In this document: piece after piece, positions 33,032-41,479 of the stretch
Position numbering within the stretch: the stretch's first letter is position 1
Layout of the letters: every line of letters begins with the position of its first letter
From: Calliopsis andreniformis
Taxonomy: Eukaryota > Arthropoda > Insecta > Hymenoptera > Andrenidae
Direction: 5' to 3'
DNA: 64,000 nt
NCBI RefSeq assembly: GCF_051401765.1
Contig: NC_135068.1
Coordinates: 1,860,001-1,924,000 of the forward strand
Program-made: the position numbers and the translations under genes
The notes under the pieces: model-generated
The model's database searches: none
What the model was told of the DNA's origin: nothing
Seen by the model: only the letters and a program-made list of their open reading frames with translations

Positions 33032-33033
33032 TA

Positions 33034-33392
33034 TATTCGATTGCTACGGTGCGAAGTGTTTCATTCTTTTATACTGGAATGGATCAGATGGCGCTTGTTC
33101 TCGAAGCATAGATTCATGACCCCTCGAAAACACGGAAATGGGATATCTTAAAAGCATCTATAGTCACTGGTAATATACACGTGTATCTGCGGCACAAACA
33201 GGCATTGTAAATTTAAGCGTAGAAATCATACTTTTTCGAATTTCATATATTTCTTTTATAGTGAATACTGAATCTCGAAACCCTTTTGCTATTTTAAAGT
33301 GTACCAAGTATGACTTCAAATAAAGGTATCTTCATAAAGTTATCAAAAATAATTATATTATCATTACCATTTAAAAAATCAAAGTATATTAT
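33034..33392. other. No gene recognised
   Basis: AT-rich sequence between the Tc1-like element and the next LTR. I see no repeat ends or coding sequence. Confidence 0.5.
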
Positions 33393-33650
33393 TGTTGCGA
33401 GCACCCGGTACGCAGCCATAGCTAACTGGTGCTCGCAAGAAGAAAACGGTCGATGATCGAAAGGGATCGATTGCGGTAACTGCTGTCAAGCTGCCAGTCG
33501 AGACCGCAAACGCGCACGGAATACATGCACGCGAAAGTGTCAGACGAAAGGCTGTATAAATTTGTAAATAAAAAGTGTACAAAGTGTAAATGCCTCGTGG
33601 TGTTCCTCGAGCAACGGTGGGTCGACCTCCCGCAGCCGACCGCCGCAACA
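33393..33650 (+). mobile_element. Gypsy-type 5' LTR (258 bp)
   Basis: It starts TGTTGCG and ends CGCAACA. A TATAAA (33554) and AATAAA lie inside. It is followed one base later by a primer-binding site TGGTGTCAGAGGTGGGATCC (33652), complementary in style to a tRNA-Leu 3' end. No matching 3' LTR was found downstream. Confidence 0.7.
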
Positions 33651-33664
33651 CTGGTGTCAGAGGT

Positions 33665-34918
33665 GGGATCCAACCCGGGGTGAATCCCACTTCTGGTGAC
33701 CCTCTCCGCGTGTTTTACAGAGAGCTGAACGAGTCTCTGGTGTACCAACTGGAGGAACAGCGGAGATTGATCGAGGAGCAGCGGAGCGCCGATCGGGCTA
33801 TGTAGGTGGAGACCACGGCTTTGTTGCAAGCTCGCGTTTAGGCCCTGCTGGTCGCTGATCGGGCCGTCCAGTAGGAAACCGTAGCCGCTATACGTGCTCG
33901 CGTCGAGACCCTGCAACGGCGGATGCAGGTGATGTGTGCGCCTGCGGCTGTAAATAGCGCGATGTCTGGTGCGGGGAGCGCGGGGTTCGGATAGGTCGGA
34001 ACGGGGGTCGTTGTAAATAATGTAAATAGTAGCGATGTAGTTGCGACCCCTTCGGTCGCTCCGGGTCCCTCAGCTGCCTCGACCTGTTACCCGTTGCTGT
34101 GTCTGGGTTTGTCTGCCGCGGGGGAGTGTGAACGCCGCGTACCCCTGTGCTTGGAATACGCGGTCAAACCGGCGAGATACGACGGAAGAACGTCCTGGGA
34201 AAGGTACCTCATTCAGTTCGAGGGGGTGGCGCGGGCAAACGGTTGGGACGAGGTGGCCAAGGCTACGGCTTTGATCACTTTGTTGGACGGGACATCAAGG
34301 GGTGTACCACACGACGACGCCGCCTTATCACCCCCAAGCCACCCCGTGGAACGCGTGAATAGGGTCTTGAAAACCATGGTCGTCGCCTACATCGGGCAGG
34401 ATCACCGGGAGTGGGACCTGCATTTGTCTCGCTTTCGGTTCGCGTACAATTCCGCTCACCATACGTCCCTAAATGCCTCTCCCGCCTTCTTAAACTTCGG
34501 TCGGGAGCCGTTTCCGCCACGTATAAATCAGGCCATGGCCGATGGTCTCGTTGTATCGGCCGTAACGAAACTCAGTGACTGGCAGGCACGAATGACCCGC
34601 CTAGAGTCGCTCAGGAAATTGGTACGGGAGAATTTGGAACGGGCCACCGAAAACCAAGCGCGACACTACAATCTGTGACGTCGCGAGCGTAGATTTGCTG
34701 TAGGGGAATTGGTCTTAAAAAGAAATCGAGTATTGTCATCAGCTGCAAATCACATTGCCGCGAAATTGGCGCCCAAATTCTCCGGCCCGTACAGGATCTC
34801 TGAGCGACTCTCGGACGTGGTAGTAGAATTGAGCACACTGGAGGGGCAGAAGGTCGGAAAAATCCACGTCTCCGACCTGAAACCATTCTGGGAGGATGAC
34901 CACCAGGAAGAAGAATAA
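33665..34918 (+). pseudogene. Gypsy gag fused to integrase C-terminus by deletion
   Basis: One frame runs from gag (DPLRVFYRELNESLVYQLEE, then VKPARYDGRTSWERYLIQFEGVA around 34170) directly into the end of integrase (HPVERVNRVLKTMV, then AYNSAHHTSLNASPAFLNFGREP). It then passes the chromo-like tail (FSGPYRISERL, KIHVSDLKPFW). The join is near 34305-34340 and removes the rest of gag, protease, RT, RNase H and most of integrase. The frame has TAG stops at 33803, 33839, 33872 and 33992 and a TGA at 34676, all at places where CAG or CGA would fit. From 34094 to 34675 it is open (194 codons), an accidental gag-integrase fusion. Confidence 0.75.
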
Positions 34919-35678
34919 AACTATTGATGCATCCACAGCAATGGAACAATACGAAAAGGGCTTCCACGTGATGGGGCGGCGGTGCAGCCACCCCTTAATT
35001 GAAGCTCTAAGGGGACCAGCGGTGCCGAGGAGCCATGGTCGATCGATGCCGGCCTACGCCTCGCCGAAGGGGGGTTCGGGAGAAAGGCCGAGCCTCCGGG
35101 GGCCCGACTTAAAGGCCCTTATTGAGTGGCTCCAGAGGGTCCAGAGGGAGCAGGACGAGGAGGAGGGCGAGTTGCCAGACCAAGTGCCGAGCAACACTCA
35201 AACACCAGAGGGGCCCCCGACACCACCAGAAGAAGGGGGAAAAACCCCGACGGAAGTGACACCGACCACCCTGGGCTGGGGGAGAGTGGAGGAGGAAATG
35301 CCGCCCCATCAGCCATTGCCGTCACCATCCCGCCAAGACTCGCCGTACGGGGCGAGGGTCGTCCACACTCCGCCCCAACCGTCGTGGTCAGGGACGCAGC
35401 GGAAGAAGGACCGGAGACTCTGCTGGCGTTGCGGCGACCGGGGTCATGGGTTCCGCCAGTGCCCCGAGTCGGGGACACCTTTTGCTACAGGTGCGGGGCC
35501 TATGGGGAGACCGTCTGGTCGTGTAGCGACTGCCGCGCTTCCGACCGACGTGGCCCATGTCACCCCTACCAACCGGAGGCGAGCCCCGCACTTTCTCCGG
35601 AGGCGCAGAGGGTGGACCGCCGACTCGGGTGGCAGTAGATCCGCGCCGACCAGCCGCGCCACCTATGGGGCCCCTTAA
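34896..35678 (+). CDS. Zinc-knuckle ORF downstream of integrase
   Basis: A 260-codon ORF starts at ATG 34896, overlapping the end of the integrase frame by about 20 bp. It is Pro/Glu-rich and disordered-looking, then has a CCHC knuckle CWRCGDRGHGFRQC at 35427-35468. After that a second Cys cluster (FCYRCGAYGETVWSCSDC) is in another frame, so a frameshift lies near 35470-35490. The order integrase then zinc-knuckle ORF recurs at 54.5-56.3 kb. A nucleic-acid-binding, nucleocapsid-like role is plausible (inference). It is not env-like: no signal peptide or membrane segment is seen. Confidence 0.6.
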   Translation: MTTRKKNKTIDASTAMEQYEKGFHVMGRRCSHPLIEALRGPAVPRSHGRSMPAYASPKGGSGERPSLRGPDLKALIEWLQRVQREQDEEEGELPDQVPSNTQTPEGPPTPPEEGGKTPTEVTPTTLGWGRVEEEMPPHQPLPSPSRQDSPYGARVVHTPPQPSWSGTQRKKDRRLCWRCGDRGHGFRQCPESGTPFATGAGPMGRPSGRVATAALPTDVAHVTPTNRRRAPHFLRRRRGWTADSGGSRSAPTSRATYGAP

Positions 35679-36079
35679 ACGACGGAGGGATCCAGGAAGT
35701 TTCTTTTGGTTTTTTTTTCTATTTTCTTAATCATAAAAGACATTTTTGTTATTTTTGTTGTGGGACCAACCCCAGAGTGCCGTAAAGACGACAATAAATG
35801 TCAATGCCGAAAAAGACGAGAGTATTTATCGCACCCATCACCATGTCCCTCCAGATAGGAGCCAGAAGAGAAACCATTAGCTAGCGTGCCTTTGCCAGCA
35901 CTATCGCTGTAAGGGGGTTGCGGAACCCCGGCCGAAAGTTGACCCCGTTGGTTGCCCTCGTCCGTACCTTGTGTCGTCCACTGTGTCGTCTGTGTCGTAA
36001 GGGAAAACCCAGGAGAGTCGCGCCTCGAGGCAAGTGGGACCAGAGTAGTCCATAGTGGCTGGGTGCCGTCCGGTCCTTG

Positions 36080-36215
36080 TAAAGGCGGGGAAGAGTTGTG
36101 ACGTTGCGCATAGCGCCGTCCCCAGGTATCGCAGTCGGTAAAATTAATGAGAGGAAGGACCGTACGGCCCCCTTGCGAGCACCTGCTAGGAGACGTCTCC
36201 TGGGGGAAAAGTCGC
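36080..36215 (+). repeat. Polypurine tract and start of a 3' LTR
   Basis: AAAGGCGGGGAAGAG (36081-36095) is followed by TGTGACGTTGCGCATAGCGCC from 36097, the expected order for a 3' LTR. The first ~115 bp match 7897-8010, and the first 26 bp also match 58281-58306. The LTR end is not resolved; an AATAAA near 36987 and ACGACA at about 37156 are candidates. Confidence 0.6.
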
Positions 36216-37485
36216 GTCTTAAGAATAGTTGCTAACTTCGCATGCCCTCGTGCCGAGCGCACACGACATTTCAGGGCCGTAGAAAATACCTGAGGGACCC
36301 TGAAGCCGTCCCCGTCCCCTGGCCGCGCAGTTCCAGATTCAGGCGCAGTTCCAGATTCAGGCGCAGTAGGGACACCGGATGTTACAAGGGCCCTCCACCC
36401 TCGGAGTTGAGGGACTTGCCGCTTCCGCGGTGGACCAAAGGGCCGAAGAGGGAAATCACCACCAGACAGATGGTTCCGCGGTGCTGCCCTTCTAAGGAGG
36501 CTCAAACGGAAGGCGAGGGTGGAGGCGAGCCCGGAGATCGTCGCCCAGGCGGCCAGAGCCACAGAAAGTCCTGGGGGAGTCTCCACATTGGCGGACAAAT
36601 GCGGATCGTCACCGGAGAGGAGCGGGGCCTCGCTCCTCACAGACGCGCCTGGCCCAGAGCGAGTACGCGTCGGGGCTGTAGCGCTTGCGCGGGGGAGGGA
36701 CGTGCCGCCAATCGAGGGGGTCGGGTAGTTAGGGTAAGCCATTTGATTTACTTTGGTCGTAGAATTTTCTTGAGCACGGAGTGCCGGTAGTGCGAGGGGC
36801 GACTCGGGTTTTCCTCCAGGGCGTCTTTAATACCGCGATAACCCTTTCGCGTCTGATTATCGTGCTAATTCGACAAAATTTGTGACGGGCGAGTCCGCGT
36901 GTGCCGAAGCGTCGGACACGTGTCTGTTAACACCAACCACCTGTGGTCTTCCTTCACTGTGCCGTCTGCACGGTGCCGTAATTGTAATAAACATCTGTGG
37001 GAGACAAACTGAGTTAGTTTTGTTATCGCTGTAGCCCGCTTTTCCTGCGTTTCCGGACCACGACCCGTCCTCTCCCGACGAGCTAGCCGAGAAAAGCCGC
37101 CGTGCCCGTTCTGCAAGTGTCGCGTAGTGTTGTGAGATTTTGATAAATCGGTACGACAGTACCTGGCACCCATCCGGTCAATCGGTCCATTAGTGGAGCG
37201 ACTTGCAGGGCGGATACGGCGAAGTTATCAGGGCATCCTGCCTCGAGCTCTCAGCAGCTCGACGCAGGAGGATTCCGCGGAAAGTATTCCGTAGAGAATA
37301 AAACACCTGATAATATATACCTCCGTCTCTCTAATTCGTTCGATAGCCATCGCGGACTATCTCCCTTCGGTCTATCGATGTTGCCTTTCCAAAACATAAA
37401 TATTAATATTCTAATAACTCCTTTCTTTCTATGCCTTGATCAAGGGCTGTCCACCAGTGCGCGCATACTTCTCCCATCACTTTCC
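36216..37485. other. LTR/UTR-like sequence, no gene
   Basis: This is the rest of the LTR from 36097 and a second LTR-like stretch with AATAAA near 37297. The 313-codon minus-strand frame (35801-36742) lies across the LTR, has no motif, and is rejected. Nothing else is recognised. Confidence 0.4.
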
Positions 37486-37489
37486 TGGC

Positions 37490-37700
37490 ACCTCCTTTCT
37501 CTCCCCATCAGGAACGCGAAGCTCGCCTTCTGCACCTGAGGTCTCCTTTCTCTCCTTCCCAGGAACGCGAAGCTCGCCTTCTGCACCTGAGATCCTCTCT
37601 GCCCTCTCGGGAACGCGAAGCTCGCCTTCTGCACCCGGGAGTCCCTTCCTATCCTTGTTAGGAACGTAAAATTCAATTTCGGCACCTGAAATCTCATTTT
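37490..37700. repeat. Tandem repeat, ~50-bp unit, four copies
   Basis: GGAACGCGAAGCTCGCCTTC-type units start at 37511, 37562, 37610 and 37661 (spacing 51, 48, 51). All lengths are multiples of three. On the minus strand the array is open and reads as a ~17-residue repeat with core GAEGELRVP. No gene is claimed. Confidence 0.85.
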
Positions 37701-37829
37701 CTTCGCGCACAGCCACGTACTCTACTTAAGATTTTCCTACTTTCATTTTGGAAAGGTCCGTCCTTGAACCTCGATCCTCCACTAACCCATCTCAACTCAG
37801 AACGTGACACCCCACCCTCTGGACGAGGC

Positions 37830-38400
37830 AGAGGGTGCTGGACTTGTGGCGAGAACGGCCACCTTAGTAGAGACTGCCCTGACGGGAGCAGTTCGAGGAA
37901 GAAGAGAAAGCTACAGGAAAACGCGAAGAGGACTACGTAGCGGGGGACCGTCGGTCCTCAGTGATTCTACCCTCGCCAACGAGGGATCACGAGGCTCGCA
38001 TCCGACGAGCGAAGAGGATTCAAGAACAGCGTGGGAGAGAAGATCACGAGGCTCGCATCCGACGAGCGAAGAGGACACAGGAACAGCGTGGGATGGAAAA
38101 CGATGCAGTTCAGCATGGGATAGAAGACGCGGCGATCCATGGGCGAATCGGGGACGTCGACTGCGAAATGATCCTCGACACGCGCTCACCGGTGAATTTA
38201 TTGAATAAGGACTTGTGTCCGCCAGGTGGCCTGCGGGAAGCCCCATTGAAGATTCGCTCCATCGTGGGAGAAGAAATGCAAGTGCTCGGTACGAAACTCC
38301 TGAAGCTACAGATCCGGGAGTTCGTCACCGAAGAAGAATTCTACGTCGTCGAGATATCGGAACCGTGCATCCTCGGGATGACCTGCAGAAACATCGCTGT
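37830..38400 (+). pseudogene. Gypsy gag zinc knuckle and aspartic protease fragment
   Basis: A CCHC knuckle CWTCGENGHLSRDC lies at 37838-37880. In another frame (from 37961) come two tandem copies of DHEARIRRAKRxQEQRG (51-bp duplication, 37988 and 38042) and then a retropepsin-like domain: GDVDCEMILDTRSPVNLLNK, KLLKLQIREF, EPCILGM. The active-site triplet reads DTR where DTG or DTS is needed, so the protease would be inactive. The frame continues to 38776 without motif. Confidence 0.65.
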
Positions 38401-38776
38401 TTCCTGCGGAAACATCGCTGCCAGATTGACCTTCTGCGGAATTTGGTTCGCCTGTCCGGTAATCGTTTGGTGCCGCAAAAAAGAACGACAGAAAAGGAGA
38501 GCTAAGGCAAGCCGTAGGAAAACCGTTTACGGTATACATTCCCTAGTAAGTAACGAGAAGTGGCCACGGATTCCCACACAAACGAGCGAGGATGGAGAAA
38601 ACGTCGTCGTGGGTCCCATAGGACTGGGCGCCCGTCTCCGTAAGACATCTGGAGCCAGATCTTGCGCTCCTGGCAAAACGCAGAGACAAAAGGGCGTCGT
38701 TTGCCACCACGGGACGCTGGACACCTTCCTGCGGCCATGTGCACGTCCAAGGTCACGACCGAAGAAGCGAGTTTAA

Positions 38777-39135
38777 CAGCAGCACCGACGAGGTCGAAGG
38801 AGGGACCTGGAGACAACCGAGGAAGAACGGGAGTTCGCGAACACCATCGGACCGTCTTCACCCAAGAAGATGCGCCATCGAAGAAGGCTAGGGTGAGTTC
38901 CCCTTCTCCACCCTTCGTACTGCTCCGCTGTCCAGGGGCACAACGGCTACCATCGTGTGCCGCCTGGGGTCCGCAGTGCGGGCAGGCCTACAGCGGCTGG
39001 GGGACTCAACCGTACGCGGGTGTGCTTCCCCACACCCGAGAAGTCTCGCTTTCCCGAGAAGGCGAGCCTCCGGGGCCAGTCCCTGGATTTGCGGCGCACC
39101 TACGGATCTATACAGGGTAGTCCACGCAATTATTG
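38777..39135. other. No gene recognised
   Basis: GC-rich sequence before the complete Gypsy element, probably UTR/LTR of another element. Its short overlapping ORFs are not supported. Confidence 0.4.
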
Positions 39136-39139
39136 CAAG

Positions 39140-39912
39140 TGTCACGTCCCCGTATACACCGCAGTGCATACGCGGCCCTGTAGCTTATAAGATTATATTG
39201 TAATCGTTTAGCGTTTATCACGTCTCCGTATACACAATAGTGTATATGCGGCCCTGTAACATATAATATGTCGCAACGAATATTATCATCATTTAGCATA
39301 AGTCGAGTCACGAGAGATTAGCCACCGGGCGCCAAAACAGGTGCATCACCGCGCGAGTATCTCACTCAGACGATGACTCACCGCTCGACGCCACTTAGCG
39401 GCGAAAACAAGTGCGTCACCGCTAAGTTGGGCAAAGCAGCTCACCCGATGAGTCATCGCTCGAGCGTACGCACCGCCGGGTGCCCTCTCTACGCACGCGC
39501 CGAGCGTCCCTTCCACTGAGGCGCGCTCTCCCCACTCCGATAATGTGCGCGGCAGAGCTGCGCGTGAGGCTACCTCAGTGCATGCGGAGGGCTCCCCAAG
39601 TCAGTTCTACACCGAGCATCGATTTGACAGGAGCTACTAGCTCCAGAGCCCCTGAGCTCTCACCGTTTCTTATACCAGTGTCTCAATCTAGTACTTAGTA
39701 CCTCTATTCCATTCTTGTATTCGATATTCTTAAGAAGTATCCTAGATTAAGTGTTTTGTACGTTTATTGACATTCATATTCTTTTATATAAAATATATAT
39801 TGTTAATCGAGTTCTAAAAAAAAAAAATTAGAGATTAAATTCCTCGTTACGCCGGGACCGGGCGCGAACGCAAAATTATATTTTTGTAATAGCCGGGACC
39901 CGCGACGTGACA
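39140..39912 (+). repeat. Gypsy 5' LTR
   Basis: 773 bp, TGTCACGTCC...GCGACGTGACA with inverted ends. It carries CGTATACAC...GTGCATACG and CGTATACAC...GTGTATATG palindromes near its start. The short internal ORF repeated in both LTRs (39480-39698, 47912-48130) has no recognised product. Confidence 0.95.
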
Positions 39913-39921
39913 GAAAAATTT

Positions 39922-39940
39922 TGGTGACAGCGGTGGGATT
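39922..39940 (+). other. Primer-binding site
   Basis: TGGTGACAGCGGTGGGATT begins 9 nt after the 5' LTR. It has the form of the complement of a tRNA 3' end (CCA), and resembles tRNA-Leu types. Confidence 0.7.
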
Positions 39941-40027
39941 GTTTGTCTGTAAATCGCGTAAATCTGGTAAACCGCGTAAGGCAATCCCCTTTTTCCTCGC
40001 GCGTAACTGACTCGGGAACCCAGCGAA

Positions 40028-41479
40028 ATGGAAACGCGTAGCACGAAAACCGCACCGACTCCTCAAGCTGAGGCCGAATTATTAGCTTTCCAAGAGAAAC
40101 TCCTAGCGAAGGAGCGTCGTTTACATGAGGAGGCCGCACTTCTCAACGACCAGAAACGAAAAGTCGACTCCCAACGGGCGGAAATTAAAGAGATGCAAGC
40201 TGCATTGAACGCGCCTCAGGCCGGTATAGCACCGGATGTCACAGATAAAATCGTCCAAGAATTGATCAATTTACGCAAAGAACTTGACGTAATCAAACAC
40301 TCGAATTCGCCCGCTAGCACGTCGGATTTAAAGCATTTACAAACTCACGCGACTACAGTCCCGGACATGGAACAAACACCGGTTCAGTCGGGAAATTTTT
40401 CTTTAAGAGAGGCTGTCGACACGGTTCCTCTTTTCGACGGGAAGAATATTCCCGTGTTTCAATTCATCCGGGCTTGCAAACGCGCACGCGATATTCTGCC
40501 GCCGCAGCTCGAAAATACTTTGACCAAACTTATCATAAATCGACTAAATGGCCGCGCGTACTTAGCCTTAGAGGATGAGGTATGCCACAATATATCGCAA
40601 TTGAGTGATATTCTGTGGGAAGCATTCAGTCCAACAAAGTCCATTGATCATTACCGCGGCGAGCTCACTAATATTTATCAAAAACCCGACGAACACATTC
40701 TAGATTACATTAGCCGAGTGAAAGATCTCCGCGGAGCGATATTAGATTGCGAAAGGGGGCTGCGTTCCGGGGATGTTTATCGCAGCGATACAGACATGCT
40801 CGCCTTACGTTGTTTTTGCGACGGCCTGATACCGCAGATCAGGTTCCAGATGAACCCGTCGTCGCTCTCGTGTTTATCAGATGCCTTCTCACGGGCCAAA
40901 TCCCTATTTAGGCGACACGAAGTAGATAGGGAGAGATTCGGCGCCGACCGCCGTGCTCCCCAGAATCCAAATAGTGATAAGCGCGCCGTTCCGTCGTTAG
41001 GACGTGAGACCTGTCAAAAATGCAACAGGATAGGCCACACCGCGCGTGATTGCTATGCCAAAACAACCGCGTCAATTTCATCAAAGCCCATATCAAACTC
41101 GAGGCCTTCCGAGAACTTTGATAAATCTCGCGACCGACAACCAGAACAAAAATCACGAAACGAACCTCCGGCTGAAGTCTGTAGATATTGTAAGAACGTC
41201 GGTCATGAAATACACGAATGTCATAAGCGCGCGTATAATAACAACCTCCGGAACCAGGGAAACGACCGGGGCCTCTCGCCTCGTCCGCAAGCGAGACGAG
41301 AGGCAGCCGTCGCGACTACCCTAACGAAGAACGAGCCAATCGTACAGACGCAGAACCAACTGGTCAGGGTCCTCCGGTCAGAGTCTCTGCGAAAATCGCC
41401 ACGGTCACACTCTCCACAAAATCGTTCGTCCCCTCAGTCCGAATCAACGCGCCAGAATTCGGGTACGAGGCAGAGTTAA
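40028..41479 (+). CDS. gag: Gypsy Gag polyprotein
   Basis: An unbroken 483-codon ORF. Residues ~15-65 form a charged coiled-coil-like stretch. Residues ~130-300 are the capsid-like region (LFDGKNIPVFQFIRACKRA, DYISRVKDL). Two CCHC knuckles, CQKCNRIGHTARDC (~330) and CRYCKNVGHEIHEC (~385), would bind RNA in the nucleocapsid. ATG 40028 is the first after the primer-binding site. The C-terminal ~75 codons overlap pol in the -1 frame, with a frameshift signal at 41257-41304. Gag forms the cytoplasmic virus-like particle. Confidence 0.93.
   Translation: METRSTKTAPTPQAEAELLAFQEKLLAKERRLHEEAALLNDQKRKVDSQRAEIKEMQAALNAPQAGIAPDVTDKIVQELINLRKELDVIKHSNSPASTSDLKHLQTHATTVPDMEQTPVQSGNFSLREAVDTVPLFDGKNIPVFQFIRACKRARDILPPQLENTLTKLIINRLNGRAYLALEDEVCHNISQLSDILWEAFSPTKSIDHYRGELTNIYQKPDEHILDYISRVKDLRGAILDCERGLRSGDVYRSDTDMLALRCFCDGLIPQIRFQMNPSSLSCLSDAFSRAKSLFRRHEVDRERFGADRRAPQNPNSDKRAVPSLGRETCQKCNRIGHTARDCYAKTTASISSKPISNSRPSENFDKSRDRQPEQKSRNEPPAEVCRYCKNVGHEIHECHKRAYNNNLRNQGNDRGLSPRPQARREAAVATTLTKNEPIVQTQNQLVRVLRSESLRKSPRSHSPQNRSSPQSESTRQNSGTRQS
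41257..41304 (+). promoter_or_regulatory. -1 programmed frameshift signal (gag/pol)
   Basis: The slippery heptamer G GGA AAC (41257-41263) is in register with gag codons. After a 7-nt spacer comes a stem with arms GCCTCTCGCCTCG (41271-41283) and CGAGACGAGAGGC (41292-41304): 12 of 13 pairs, 8-nt loop. The -1 frame is open from just after a TAA near 41233 through all of pol, so slipping here gives Gag-Pol. Confidence 0.85.

Noticed and set aside
35801..36742. 313-codon minus-strand ORF
   Set aside because: It runs antisense through the polypurine tract and LTR start at 36081-36215. No domain; composition explains the openness.
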